DNA of 64,000 bases from Pseudomonadota bacterium (GCA_021324855.1 JAJPIG010000026.1:152100-216099), one strand, 5' to 3'. Counted from the first letter of the stretch, positions 17,336-27,190 are shown. Numbers and translations are program-made. The notes: a model not told the origin generated them from the letters alone.

Positions 17336-18853
17336 ATGGCTCGGCAGGTCCACAAGAACATCGTCTGGAGCTATCTCAGCCTCGCAGCCGGCACACTGTC
17401 GCCGCTCATTCTGATTCCGCTCTTCACTCGTTTGTTGGGCCACGAGCTTTACGGCGAGTATGTCGTGATCACGTCGATTTCCTACTACATCGGACTGGCC
17501 AATCTTGGAATCGGCCAGACGGTCGCAAACCGGATCGCGGAGGCGGTCGCGAAGCGCGACGATGAGCAAGTCGCAACTTTGGTCTCGACCGCCTTCTATT
17601 CGCTTGCCGCGGTCGTGGGCCCGCTCATCATCGTGCTGTTCGTTGCGACACCGTGGCTGTGGCCATTGTTAGTCGGAAGTCCGGATCGGTCAGCTAAGTT
17701 CGCCTTCCTGGTGATCTTTGGGCTCGGCCTCATCAGCTTTCCGTTCAAAGCGCAAAGCATGATGCTGCGCGGCTATCAACGGATCGATCGTGAACAGGGA
17801 ATTTGGGTATTGCTGAACCTGCTTCGGATAGCCGGGATCGCGGCGGTGTTGCTGAGCGGCCTGAAGCTTGCCGCGGTTGCGACCGTCTATGGTGTTGTCG
17901 TGCTCCTGGGCGGGATCGCGAGCTATCTCCTCGCGGCGCAGATCTCCCCCGCAGCTCATCCTGTGCCGGGCAGATTTTCGTGGCGGCTGCTGCGCGGGAT
18001 GGTCGTGCCGAGTGTGGCGTTCCTGATGCTGCAGATAAGCTCGACGCTTGCGACGCGAATCGACAACGTGGTCATCGGCTACGTGCTGGGCGCGACGGCG
18101 GTTACCTCCTACTCGGTGCCGTATCGGCTGTTGCTGATGGTCATTCTGCTTTTCTCGATTCTGCAGAGCGCGCTGCAGCCCACGATCACCGCCCATTACG
18201 CGCGCGACAATCGCCCCCTGCTGCGCCAGGCCTACAGCTTCCTGATGCGCCTCGCGATGTTCTACGCGGTGGCGGCGGCCGTCGCGCTGTGGCTGGTCGG
18301 CCCGCTGTTCATCCGGCTGTGGGCCGGGCACGGCATCTATCCGGGAGGCCTGGTATTCGGCCTGCAAATTATCTTCGCTGCGGTGCAAATCATGATGGCG
18401 CCCGCCGAAATGATCCTGTGGTCGACCTCGCGTCATCACACGTGGGCGGTGATAGCGCTGGTCGAAGGCGTGCTGAATCTCGGACTGTCGATCTGGTGGG
18501 CGCATCCGTGGGGACTCGCCGGCGTGATCGGCGCGTCCATCGTGGCGCGCGCAGTGACCAGTGCGTGGTATATCCCGATTGCTGCATCGACGATCGTCGG
18601 CATGTCGATGCGTCACGCGCTCCGGCGGATGGCTCCCGGCGTGGCGCTCGCCGCCGTTACGCTCGCCGCGATGTGGCTGATATGGACGGTCGCTGCGCCA
18701 TCGTCACCCGGCGTCGCGATCGGGTTCGCGGCGGCGCTGATGATCGCATTCACCGCGGCTTTCGGATGGCTGGTCTTTACCGCCGAAGAGCGGCGCGTCG
18801 CGATCGATTGGATTCTGCCGGCATTTTCATCGCAGGGCGTGGCGCAAGGCTAG
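17336..18853 (+). CDS. Wzx-type oligosaccharide flippase
   Basis: A 505-residue polytopic membrane protein with about 12-14 helices and the MOP-superfamily opening typical of Wzx/RfbX (KNIVWSYLSLAAGTLSPLIL, then FTRLLGHELYGEYVV). It should flip undecaprenyl-linked repeat units across the inner membrane. It is the only flippase in either EPS locus. A dedicated Wzy polymerase, normally its partner, is not visible in the window. Spacing is 18 bp after the GT9 gene and 7 bp before the next glycosyltransferase. Confidence 0.9.
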   Translation: MARQVHKNIVWSYLSLAAGTLSPLILIPLFTRLLGHELYGEYVVITSISYYIGLANLGIGQTVANRIAEAVAKRDDEQVATLVSTAFYSLAAVVGPLIIVLFVATPWLWPLLVGSPDRSAKFAFLVIFGLGLISFPFKAQSMMLRGYQRIDREQGIWVLLNLLRIAGIAAVLLSGLKLAAVATVYGVVVLLGGIASYLLAAQISPAAHPVPGRFSWRLLRGMVVPSVAFLMLQISSTLATRIDNVVIGYVLGATAVTSYSVPYRLLLMVILLFSILQSALQPTITAHYARDNRPLLRQAYSFLMRLAMFYAVAAAVALWLVGPLFIRLWAGHGIYPGGLVFGLQIIFAAVQIMMAPAEMILWSTSRHHTWAVIALVEGVLNLGLSIWWAHPWGLAGVIGASIVARAVTSAWYIPIAASTIVGMSMRHALRRMAPGVALAAVTLAAMWLIWTVAAPSSPGVAIGFAAALMIAFTAAFGWLVFTAEERRVAIDWILPAFSSQGVAQG

Positions 18854-18860
18854 CGGCTCC

Positions 18861-20105
18861 ATGGCCATGGAAGCGGATGCCGCGCAGGGCGGCGAGGCGA
18901 TCGGGGGTGCGGCCATCGTTGAAAACCGCGCCGCACCTCGTCGCTTGCTCCACGTGGTCCCGTCATTTTGGCCCGCAGTGCGCTTCGGCGGCCCGATCGA
19001 ATCAACCGCTCAGCTATGCCGCCATCTGGCAGCCGCAGGATGCGAGATCACAGTGTTGACGACCGACTCTGACGGACCGGGCGCGCGGCTGGCGCTCAAA
19101 TCGAGGGGCGAGGTCGAACTGGCGCCGCGGATGAAAGTTCGCTACTGCCGCAAGCTCGCGCGCAATTCGGTCGCGCCTGAAATGATCCCGCATCTGGTTC
19201 GCTACGCCCGTACTGCCGACGTGGTGCATCTGACCGGCGTCTATAACTTTCCGACTTTCCCAGCGCTCGCCATCTGCCGACGGTTGCGGAAGCCGCTGGT
19301 ATGGTCGCCGCGCGGATCGCTCCAGGACTTTCCTGGCCGGCGTCGCGCTTTTCTGAAGGCGCTTTGGGATCGGCTCTGTTGGGAACTCGCGCCGTCGCAC
19401 ACGATCATGCATGCGACCGCAGAACCTGAAGCGGCATCGATCCGCAAGGCGATGCCCGGCTTGAGCGTCGCTATCGTTCCCAACGGTGTGACGATTCCCG
19501 AGGCGCCGTTGCCCCATCCGGAGCGCGCGCGATCGCTGCGGGCGCTGTTCATCGGACGGCTCGATGCAAAGAAGGGAATCGAGAACCTGCTCGAAGCGTG
19601 CGCAATTTTGAAGCGCGGCAATTTTCTCGAACTCACACTCACGATCGCGGGCGGCGGCGAGGAAAGCTACCGCCGGAAGCTAAGCGATCGCATCAATCGG
19701 CTTGAACTGGGCGGTGTGGTCCGGATGATCGGCGAGGTGCAGGGTGACGCAAAAGAACAGGCGTTTGCTGCGGCGGACATCGTGATCGTTCCGTCGTACG
19801 TCGAGAACTTCGCGATAGTGGTCGCCGAAGCGCTCGCGCGGGAGCGCCCGGTAATCGCGAGCCGGGGCACGCCCTGGGCCGAGATTGAACGGGTCGGATG
19901 CGGTCTTTGGGTCGACAATAGTCCCCCGGCGCTTTCCGAGGCGCTGTGCCGCATTTCGACCATGCCGCTCGCCGAAATGGGAGAGCACGGTCGCCGTTGG
20001 ATGAGCGAGCAGTTCGGGTGGCCGACAATCGCGCGAGAGATGCTCGCCTGTTATTCGAAAGCGCTCGCCGCCGCGGACGGCACGGACCATGCTTATGGCA
20101 CCTAA
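18861..20105 (+). CDS. family 4 glycosyltransferase
   Basis: A 414-residue retaining GT-B enzyme. The N-terminal domain has the glycine-rich acceptor loop VVPSFWPAVRFGGPIESTAQ. The C-terminal domain has RALFIGRLDAKKGIENLLEA and IVPSYVENFAIVVAEALARE, which carries the Glu-x7-Glu motif of the family. Donor and linkage are unknown. It overlaps the following GT2 gene by 17 bp if that gene starts at 20089. It belongs to the repeat-unit assembly series. Confidence 0.9.
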   Translation: MAMEADAAQGGEAIGGAAIVENRAAPRRLLHVVPSFWPAVRFGGPIESTAQLCRHLAAAGCEITVLTTDSDGPGARLALKSRGEVELAPRMKVRYCRKLARNSVAPEMIPHLVRYARTADVVHLTGVYNFPTFPALAICRRLRKPLVWSPRGSLQDFPGRRRAFLKALWDRLCWELAPSHTIMHATAEPEAASIRKAMPGLSVAIVPNGVTIPEAPLPHPERARSLRALFIGRLDAKKGIENLLEACAILKRGNFLELTLTIAGGGEESYRRKLSDRINRLELGGVVRMIGEVQGDAKEQAFAAADIVIVPSYVENFAIVVAEALARERPVIASRGTPWAEIERVGCGLWVDNSPPALSEALCRISTMPLAEMGEHGRRWMSEQFGWPTIAREMLACYSKALAAADGTDHAYGT

Positions 20106-20985
20106 TGGCGTCCGAAAAGTGCTGTCGATCGTGATTTTAACTTTCAATGAAGAGGCAAATTTGCCTCAATGTCTCCAGAGCCTGGCGGGACTCGATTGCG
20201 ACCTGTTCGTGGTCGATTCCGGCAGCACCGATCGCACTGCGGAAATCGCGCGGAGCTTCGGCGCTACCGTCGTCCAGCATCCGTTCATCAATCAGGGGAA
20301 ACAGCTCAACTGGGCGCTCGATCATCTGCCGATTCGGACGCCGTGGGTGATGCGGCTCGACGCCGATGAACGCCTGACCGACGAACTTGCCGACGAGTTG
20401 AAGGCGTCGCTGCCGTCGATGCCGGCGACAGTGAGCGCGGCCGAGATGAAACGGCGCGTCTATTTCTGGGGGCGCTGGATTCGGCATGGTGGCTATTACC
20501 CGGTCTGGCTGCTGCGCCTGTGGCGGCACGGAATGGCGCGATGCGAAGAGCGCTGGATGGACGAGCACATGATTGTGCAGTCCGGGATCACCATCCGGCT
20601 GCGCAATGACTTCATTGACGAGAACCACAAGGGTCTCGGCTTCTGGATTGACAAGCATAACCGCTACGCCGATCGCGAGGTTGCCGACATGATCGCGGCG
20701 GCCGTCGGCGATTCCGATCGAGGCGTCGACGGAAGCGTCGCGCGCCGGCGCTGGCTCAAGCAGAATCTGTACGGGAAAATGCCGCTCTACTGGCGGGCGT
20801 TTTTTTACTGGTTTTATCGTTATTTCATCTTATTGGGGTTTCTTGACGGGAAGCCCGGCCTCGTTTTTCATTTTCTCCAGGCCTTCTGGTACCGCTTTAT
20901 GATCGACGCGAAGCTCTACGAGGCGCGTATCAAAGCCGCGGAAACTCCGCAGCCGCACGCCGCCGATTCCCGGCAGGCCGGATGA
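20089..20985 (+). CDS. family 2 glycosyltransferase (WaaE/KdtX-like)
   Basis: A 298-residue inverting GT-A enzyme. The N-terminus SIVILTFNEEANLPQCLQSL and the strand VVDSGSTDRTAEIA bind the nucleotide, and MRLDADERL contains the DxD-type metal site. The MKRRVYFWGRWIRHGG and aromatic C-terminal segment (RAFFYWFYRYFILLGFLDG) resemble the WaaE group of LPS-core glucosyltransferases. The ATG at 20095 is an equally likely start. The acceptor is presumably the growing repeat unit. Confidence 0.88.
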   Translation: MLMAPNGVRKVLSIVILTFNEEANLPQCLQSLAGLDCDLFVVDSGSTDRTAEIARSFGATVVQHPFINQGKQLNWALDHLPIRTPWVMRLDADERLTDELADELKASLPSMPATVSAAEMKRRVYFWGRWIRHGGYYPVWLLRLWRHGMARCEERWMDEHMIVQSGITIRLRNDFIDENHKGLGFWIDKHNRYADREVADMIAAAVGDSDRGVDGSVARRRWLKQNLYGKMPLYWRAFFYWFYRYFILLGFLDGKPGLVFHFLQAFWYRFMIDAKLYEARIKAAETPQPHAADSRQAG

Positions 20986-20995
20986 TAACGTTTCG

Positions 20996-22750
20996 ATGCT
21001 GATCCTCGGAATCAACGCCTACCACGGCGACGCGAGCGCCTGCTCGGTCGTCGATGGAAACCTCGCGGCGGCGGCCGAAGAGGAACGCTTCACGCGCATC
21101 AAGCATACGGCCGGTTTTCCGGGCGAGGCGCTCCGCTACGTGGTCGAGGCTTCAGGAGCCGGCAAGGGCGACATCCGCATTCTCGCGATCGCGCGCAATC
21201 CTTGGGCGCGCATTCTCAGCAAGGCGCTCTACGCCTTCAGGATGCCGTCGCTCGCGCGCAATCGGATCGGTGCGCAGAGCCGTTTCGCGGCCATCGGCGA
21301 AGAAGCAGCGCGCGCCCTGGGAGTCCCGTCGACGCAGATCGAGGTGCGCCGTGTCGAGCATCACAAGGCGCACATGGCGAGCGCCTTCATGGTCTCGCCC
21401 TTCGACGAAGCCGCGGTCTTCTCCGTCGATGGGCTCGGCGACTTCGCGAGCGCGATGTGGGGCGTCGGGCGCGGCAACCGTCTTCATCCAATGGGCGCGG
21501 TCGCGTTTCCGCATTCGCTCGGAATTTATTACACCGCGCTCACGCAGTATCTCGGCTTTCCGAAGTACGGTGACGAGTACAAGGTGATGGGTCTCGCGTC
21601 CTACGGTCAGCCCGAGATGCTCGATGAGTTCCGGCGCATCGTGATCGCCCGGAACGGGGGCCGGATGAATTTCGAGCTCGACCCCGACTACTTCACGCAT
21701 CACGTCGGCGGAGCCGAGATGAGCTGGGATGGCGGCGAACCGACGATCGGGCGCCTATATTCGGAGCATTTGGTAAAGCGGCTGGGAAAGGCCCGTGCGG
21801 CGTCCGAGCCGATCGAAGATCGGCATTATGCGATCGCGTCATCGTTGCAGCGGCGGCTCGAAGAAGTGGTGCTCGATCGTTTGCGCACGCTCCGCAAGAT
21901 CACCGGGATGCGCAAGCTGTGCTTGGCGGGCGGAGTCGCCTTCAATTGCGTCGTCAATGGCAAGATTCTGGAGCAGACCGGATTCGACGAAGTCTACGTG
22001 CAATCGGCGGCCGGCGATGCGGGCCTCGCGATCGGCGCGGCGATGTACGTGTGGCATCACGAGCTCGGCAATCCACGCCGGTTCATCATGGAGCACTCGT
22101 ACTGGGGCCCGGAGTACGGCGACGCACAAATCGGCGCGCTGCTCGATTCGGCCCGCGGCGAGATCGAGCGCGAAGGATGCGAGATCGCAAAGATCGACAA
22201 CGAGGCCGAGCTCTATCGGAGGACCGCCGCCGCGATTGCGGATGGAAAGGTTGTGGGATGGTTTCAAGGCCGGATGGAGTGGGGACCGCGCGCGCTCGGC
22301 AATCGGAGCATCCTGGCCGACCCGCGCCGCCCGGAGATGCGCGACATCCTGAATGCGAAAATCAAACGCCGCGAGATGTTCCGTCCGTTTGCGCCGTCGA
22401 TTCTTGAAGAAGCGACCGGGGAATATTTCAGCCAAAGCTATCCATCGCCGTTCATGTTGATGGCCTATCCGGTGCGGCCTGAAAAACGCGCGGTGATACC
22501 GGCGACGACCCACATTGACGGGACCGGCCGGTTGCAAACGGTTAGCGGCAGCCAAAATCAGCGCTATTATGGCCTAATTAGCGAGTTTCGACGACAAACG
22601 GGCGTTCCAGTGCTGCTCAACACCTCATTTAACGAGAATGAACCTGTTGTATGTAAGCCCGAAGAGGCGCTTAACTGTTTCATTCGGACGAAGATGGATG
22701 TGTTGGTCCTGGGGTCGTATATAGTGACACGGCCAAGTTTGGTGGGTTGA
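20996..22750 (+). CDS. NodU/CmcH-family O-carbamoyltransferase
   Basis: A 584-residue enzyme of the NodU/TobZ family, which uses carbamoyl phosphate and ATP to carbamoylate a sugar hydroxyl. Visible hallmarks are the N-terminal LGINAYHGDASACSV, the metal-binding VEHHKAHMASAF, the Kae1-like LAGGVAFNCVVNGKI, and the YrdC-like C-terminal GPRALGNRSILADPR. Length fits the family. It implies that a residue of the locus-1 polymer carries a carbamoyl group, an inference from the family. It follows the GT2 gene by 10 bp. Confidence 0.93.
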   Translation: MLILGINAYHGDASACSVVDGNLAAAAEEERFTRIKHTAGFPGEALRYVVEASGAGKGDIRILAIARNPWARILSKALYAFRMPSLARNRIGAQSRFAAIGEEAARALGVPSTQIEVRRVEHHKAHMASAFMVSPFDEAAVFSVDGLGDFASAMWGVGRGNRLHPMGAVAFPHSLGIYYTALTQYLGFPKYGDEYKVMGLASYGQPEMLDEFRRIVIARNGGRMNFELDPDYFTHHVGGAEMSWDGGEPTIGRLYSEHLVKRLGKARAASEPIEDRHYAIASSLQRRLEEVVLDRLRTLRKITGMRKLCLAGGVAFNCVVNGKILEQTGFDEVYVQSAAGDAGLAIGAAMYVWHHELGNPRRFIMEHSYWGPEYGDAQIGALLDSARGEIEREGCEIAKIDNEAELYRRTAAAIADGKVVGWFQGRMEWGPRALGNRSILADPRRPEMRDILNAKIKRREMFRPFAPSILEEATGEYFSQSYPSPFMLMAYPVRPEKRAVIPATTHIDGTGRLQTVSGSQNQRYYGLISEFRRQTGVPVLLNTSFNENEPVVCKPEEALNCFIRTKMDVLVLGSYIVTRPSLVG

Positions 22751-22814
22751 TGGCCGTTATGTCAGCCAGGCTGCTCGATGGACATCGTGATCGAACCGCG
22801 AAAGTGAGAAAGTG

Positions 22815-23810
22815 ATGGCAAAGGCAAGCAGGGTTCTGGTGACCGGAGCCGGGGGGTTCATCGGTCATCATCTGGTCAGCTATCTCAAGCGTCAGGGCCA
22901 TTGGGTCCGCGGAGTTGATCTCAAGCTTCCGGAATTTTCATCCACCGAGGCCGATGACTTCGCCCTGCTCGACCTGCGACGCTGGGAAAACTGCCTGCGC
23001 GCGACTGAAGGCGTCGAGGAAGTCTATGCACTGGCGGCCGATATGGGTGGGATGGGCTTCATCTCGGCGCATCACGCACAAATCCTGCACAGCAACACGC
23101 TGATCAATTTTCACACGATCGAGGCAGCGCGGCTCAATGGCGTCAAGCGGTATCTCTACACCTCATCGGCCTGCGTCTATCCCGAGTATCGTCAAAACGA
23201 GACCGCAGTTACGCCGCTGCGCGAGGAGGATGTCTACCCGGCCCAGCCGCAGGATGCTTACGGCTGGGAGAAGCTTCTGACCGAGCGTCTCTGCATCCAT
23301 TACCGGGAGGATTACGGCCTCGAGACGCGAATCGTGCGTTTCCACAATATCTTTGGCCCGCTGGGAACGTGGGACGGTGGACGCGAGAAGGCGCCGGCAG
23401 CGATGTGCCGCAAAGTCGCGATCGCGAAGCTCAGCGGCAATCATGAAATCGAGATCTGGGGCGATGGCGAGCAGACCCGTTCGTTCTGTTACATCGACGA
23501 TTGCGTGGTCGGCATCTACCGCCTGATGCGCTCGGATTTTCGCGAGCCGCTGAACCTCGGCCAGGATCGTTTGATCAGCATCAATCAATTGGCGGACTTG
23601 GTGGCATCGATTGCGGGCATCCGCATTACCAAGAAACATGTCGTTGGTCCGCAGGGGGTGCGCGGCCGGAATTCTGACAACAACCGCCTGCGTGCGGTGC
23701 TCGGATGGGAGCCGCAGATTTCGCTCGAAGAAGGACTCGGGCGGACCTACGCGTGGATAGAAGAGATGGTCCAGCGCAAAGGTGTGGCGCGGGCTCGAAC
23801 CGCGGCCTAG
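22815..23810 (+). CDS. GDP-mannose 3,5-epimerase-like SDR
   Basis: A 331-residue extended short-chain dehydrogenase. The NAD loop is VLVTGAGGFIGHHLVSYL. The catalytic region YTSSACVYPEY and DAYGWEKL gives the Ser/Cys plus Tyr-x3-Lys set used by plant GDP-mannose 3,5-epimerase, and further stretches (LAADMGGMGFISAHH, GTWDGGREKAPAAMCRK, GPQGVRGRNSDNNRL) match that enzyme closely. The expected products are GDP-L-galactose and/or GDP-L-gulose. I start at ATG 22815; an adjacent in-frame GTG at 22812 is possible. With gmd downstream, GDP-mannose appears to be the main precursor of this polymer. Confidence 0.9.
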   Translation: MAKASRVLVTGAGGFIGHHLVSYLKRQGHWVRGVDLKLPEFSSTEADDFALLDLRRWENCLRATEGVEEVYALAADMGGMGFISAHHAQILHSNTLINFHTIEAARLNGVKRYLYTSSACVYPEYRQNETAVTPLREEDVYPAQPQDAYGWEKLLTERLCIHYREDYGLETRIVRFHNIFGPLGTWDGGREKAPAAMCRKVAIAKLSGNHEIEIWGDGEQTRSFCYIDDCVVGIYRLMRSDFREPLNLGQDRLISINQLADLVASIAGIRITKKHVVGPQGVRGRNSDNNRLRAVLGWEPQISLEEGLGRTYAWIEEMVQRKGVARARTAA

Positions 23811-23825
23811 CAACCGGCGAACCGA

Positions 23826-25109
23826 TTGGTTCGCCATCGGACAAAAAAGGATTCATCTACGCGTCTTCTTTTTCTCAATCGCTCGTTCTGGCCCGACCTA
23901 GAGGCGACTGGTCAGTTCCTTACGGAATTGTGCGAGGATCTCTCGTCCGAGCACGAGGTAACATTTATCGCCGGCCCTTCGTATCACGTTCGCACGCGGG
24001 GGCGCGGGTTCATCCGGCGCGAGACGCACGGCGCAATTTCGATCATCCGCACGTGGGGCACGCGCCTCCCGAAGCGGCGGCTGCCGTTGCGATTTCTGAA
24101 TCTCGGCACCTATTACATGCTTGCCGGACTCGCTGCGCTGCGGGTGAAGCGTCCGGATATCGTCATCGCGGAGACCGATCCCCCGCTGTTGGGCGCGCTC
24201 GGCGCGATGCTCAAGCGGCGATGGAACTGCCGGCTGGTCTACAACGTCCGCGACCTATATCCCGACATCGCGATTGCCAACGGCGCGCTGAAGAATCGGG
24301 TTTTGCTCGGATTGCTCGAGCGGGCCAATCGGATCTCCTATCGCGATGCGGATTGCGTGATTGTGCTGGGCGAGGATATGCGCCAGCGGCTGCTCGCCAA
24401 GGGCGTTCCACCGGAAAAGATCGCGCTGGTGCCTGACTGGGTCGATTGCCGGAAAATCCGACCGATCCAATCGAGCCCGTTCCGCAGCCAGCTCGGCGAG
24501 AGTTTCGTCGTGATGTATTCGGGGAATCTTGGCTTGTCGCAGCAGCTCGAAACCGTGCTCGATGCGGCCGCACACCTACGTGACGACTCGCGAATAAAAT
24601 TCTTGTTGGTAGGAGACGGCGCGCGCAAAGCATGGCTGGTCGAGCGCGCGCGAAAACTCGGGCTGACGAACATCGAGTTTCTGCCATACCGGCCGAAAGA
24701 AGAGCTCGCGGAATCGCTCAGCGCCGCCGATCTCCATCTCGTCCCGCTCCTACCCGGCGCCGCGGGATGTATCGTCCCAAGCAAGATCTACGGGATCCTC
24801 GCCGCCGGTCGCCCATTTGTGGCGATCATGGAAGAGTCGGCGGAGATCGCCCGCCTGGCGCGCCAAAACTCCATCGGCTTCGTCGTCAATCCCGGTGATG
24901 CCGAGGGACTGTCGCGAGTCATCCGGGAATCTGCCGGCAAGCGTGCGGAGCTGCTCGCGATGGGCGCGCGGGCGCGCCGATTGGCCGAGGAATGTTTTGA
25001 TCGACAGGTCGCGACGCGCCGTTTCGCTGACGTCCTCAATTCGGTCATGAGTGACGATTTGCCGCCCCGAGCGGAACCGCGCCTGTCGGCATCGACCGGG
25101 TCAGCTTGA
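23826..25109 (+). CDS. WbuB-like family 4 glycosyltransferase
   Basis: A 427-residue GT4 enzyme starting at a TTG, since no ATG fits before the first strand LLFLNRSFWPDLEATGQFL. The middle has VIAETDPPLLGALGAMLKRR and LVYNVRDLYPDIAI. The second domain has FVVMYSGNLGLSQQLETVLD, and VPSKIYGILAAGRPFVAIME marks the donor loop. It resembles WbuB-type enzymes that transfer N-acetyl-fucosamine-like sugars, but donor identity is not certain. It sits 15 bp after the epimerase and closes the first run of the operon before an AT-rich gap. Confidence 0.88.
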   Translation: MVRHRTKKDSSTRLLFLNRSFWPDLEATGQFLTELCEDLSSEHEVTFIAGPSYHVRTRGRGFIRRETHGAISIIRTWGTRLPKRRLPLRFLNLGTYYMLAGLAALRVKRPDIVIAETDPPLLGALGAMLKRRWNCRLVYNVRDLYPDIAIANGALKNRVLLGLLERANRISYRDADCVIVLGEDMRQRLLAKGVPPEKIALVPDWVDCRKIRPIQSSPFRSQLGESFVVMYSGNLGLSQQLETVLDAAAHLRDDSRIKFLLVGDGARKAWLVERARKLGLTNIEFLPYRPKEELAESLSAADLHLVPLLPGAAGCIVPSKIYGILAAGRPFVAIMEESAEIARLARQNSIGFVVNPGDAEGLSRVIRESAGKRAELLAMGARARRLAEECFDRQVATRRFADVLNSVMSDDLPPRAEPRLSASTGSA

Positions 25110-25276
25110 AATGCTTTGCGGAGCCAAGCATATCGTCTGCAGCAGTCTTGTATTTAATTTGCTTTTGATAGTTTATAACTAATCTAGAAGTGCTTGACGA
25201 AGCTTACTATTTAATATCGGATTCCCGAATGCTTTTAGCAGCAAGTTGATGGCTTCTCGTGTATACAGTCGCTTGA
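25110..25276 (+). promoter_or_regulatory. AT-rich gap, candidate internal promoter
   Basis: These 167 bp are far more AT-rich than the coding DNA on both sides and contain TATAAC (25174-25179), TTGACG (25194-25199) and TTAATA (25211-25216). No pair has ideal spacing, so I infer a promoter for the fused transferase gene without fixing its boxes. Confidence 0.3.
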
Positions 25277-27190
25277 ATGAAAGTTGATTTGCTCAGAGCG
25301 ATGGCTTTGTGGTGGACGCCGTTTCCGGTCGCCTTCGCGATCACGCTCTCTCTGATGCCGCTGGTGAAGCGGCTCGCGGTAAAGTTCGGTGTCGTCGCCA
25401 AGCGCGCCAAGTCCGATCTGGAGGGCGATGCCGACGAGGAATCTGTGCCGCTCCTCGGCGGCTCGGCGATCATCGCGGCGCTGCTCGTCACGCTCGCAAT
25501 CTTTGGCCGTCTCCCGTCCTGGATGATCGTCGCGGGATTGAGCCTGCTTTTGCTCGGCCTCGTTGATGACATTCTCGCGCTCAAGCCGCTGCAAAAAATT
25601 ATCGCACAGGTGGCCGTGGCTGCCGCCGTCGTGGTGCTCCATCGGCATACGACGTTCACCCCCTGGCCGATGCTCGACTCTTTCCTTGTGATGCTGTGGC
25701 TGCTCGGCACGACCAACGCTTACAACCTCGTTGATGGCCTGGACGGATTGGCGGGCGGCACCGGGGTCGTGGTATGCGCCGCCGTTGCCGCCACCGGGTG
25801 GCTCCATCACAGTCCGGCGCTGGTCTGCTGGTCGCTCGCGTTGGGAGGCGGCCTAGCCGGCTTCCTGCTCTACAATTTTCATCCGGCGTCGGTCTTTATG
25901 GGCGATAGCGGCGCGCTGCCGATCGGTCTGATTCTCGGCGTGTTCGCGCTCTCCGGTGGAGGCCTCGCCCACAATTCTCGCGTCACTCGCTACATCTATC
26001 CGATTCTGGTGCTCGCGTTGCCGCTGCTCGACACGGCGATCGTGAGCGTAACGCGGCTCGCCACCGGCAACCCGATCTCGCGCCGCGGCCTCGATCATTC
26101 GCATCATCGGCTGCTCCACCTGGGGCTCTCGACGCGACTTGTAGTCGGGGTCTGTTGGATGGTCGCGGCGGCGGGTGCGGCCGGCGCCGTCGTAATGACC
26201 ATCCTGCCGCATTGCTACCTGGTCGCCACGCTGCCGATCGTAGTGCTGGTGTTCGCCGTGCTGGGCCTCTTCATGATGGATCTCACGTTCGAGACCAGCG
26301 CTCCCGGTGTTGCTTACGGATACCTGCAAGGGCTCGCCGGGTTCATCCTGAGCATCGCGTACCGGCGCCGTCTGGTCGAAGTGATCCTCGATTTCGCGCT
26401 GATCTCGGGTGCCTACTTCGGCGCCTTTCTGCTGCGTCACGATTTCAAAATCAACGATCTTACTTTAGCGATCATGATGCACTCGCTGCCGTGGGTGATG
26501 GCGCCGACCTATGCGATGTTCGCGGCGGCGGGCGTGTATCGGGGGATGTGGCGCTACGCGGGCTTGTCCGAGCTGATCAGATTCGCGAACGGCGCAGTGC
26601 TGGCCGGCGCGGCGATAGTGGTCCTGAATCATTTCGTGGCGCTGCCGACCTCGGGTTCTATCATCGCTTTATACGTGATCCTGCTGTTCAACTTCCTGGT
26701 CGCCACCCGGATGTCTTTTCGCGCGCTGCGCAAGGGAATCCATCGGCTCACCGATCCGCGCAAGCGGGTTCTGATCGTTGGCGCAGGAACCTCGGCCGCA
26801 ATCGCGGCGCGCTGGATGTTTTCAGGGCAGAATCGCGATCTGCGTCTGGTCGGCTTCGTCGACGACGACGCCTTCAAGCTCGGCAAGCTGGTCCACGGCC
26901 ATCGCGTGCTCGGCTCCCTCAAAGATCTCGAACGGGTCATTCGGCGCCGTCCGTTCGATCAGATCATGCTGGCCGCGGAATCGCTCGCCGAGGACCGCCT
27001 CGCGATGGTTCGGCGCTTTGCCGACGCGCATCGAATCGCGGTCAGCCGCTTTACGATACAGATCGATGAAGTCGAAGGCGCCGCCGCCGAGTATGTATTG
27101 TCCAATGGCACGTCATCCCTCGAAAGCGTGTCGGCTCCAATCGCCGAAACCCAACTGCCGCTCGGACGCATTCGCCCGGTCGGCTCCTGA
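25277..27190 (+). CDS. fusion of WecA/MraY-like phosphoglycosyltransferase with FlaA1/CapD N-terminal module
   Basis: 637 residues. Residues ~10-330 are a polytopic polyprenyl-phosphate HexNAc-1-phosphate transferase, with the Asp pair GLVDD (96-98), VDGLDGLAGG (152-161), FMGDSGA (207-213) and the HSHHR loop (274-278), so the active site appears intact. Residues ~355-600 are a second module of four helices plus a Rossmann fold (RKRVLIVGAGTSAAIAARWM, then GFVDDD), matching the N-terminal part of FlaA1/CapD-type dehydratases but lacking their catalytic SDR domain. The enzyme should start repeat-unit synthesis on undecaprenyl phosphate. The appended domain may sense or bind a nucleotide sugar; that is inference. 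Confidence 0.88.
   Translation: MKVDLLRAMALWWTPFPVAFAITLSLMPLVKRLAVKFGVVAKRAKSDLEGDADEESVPLLGGSAIIAALLVTLAIFGRLPSWMIVAGLSLLLLGLVDDILALKPLQKIIAQVAVAAAVVVLHRHTTFTPWPMLDSFLVMLWLLGTTNAYNLVDGLDGLAGGTGVVVCAAVAATGWLHHSPALVCWSLALGGGLAGFLLYNFHPASVFMGDSGALPIGLILGVFALSGGGLAHNSRVTRYIYPILVLALPLLDTAIVSVTRLATGNPISRRGLDHSHHRLLHLGLSTRLVVGVCWMVAAAGAAGAVVMTILPHCYLVATLPIVVLVFAVLGLFMMDLTFETSAPGVAYGYLQGLAGFILSIAYRRRLVEVILDFALISGAYFGAFLLRHDFKINDLTLAIMMHSLPWVMAPTYAMFAAAGVYRGMWRYAGLSELIRFANGAVLAGAAIVVLNHFVALPTSGSIIALYVILLFNFLVATRMSFRALRKGIHRLTDPRKRVLIVGAGTSAAIAARWMFSGQNRDLRLVGFVDDDAFKLGKLVHGHRVLGSLKDLERVIRRRPFDQIMLAAESLAEDRLAMVRRFADAHRIAVSRFTIQIDEVEGAAAEYVLSNGTSSLESVSAPIAETQLPLGRIRPVGS

Noticed and set aside
17690..18616. 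Minus-strand open frame (308 codons) opposite the flippase gene
   Set aside because: Antisense shadow of a well-supported Wzx gene; His/Gln/Arg-rich composition.
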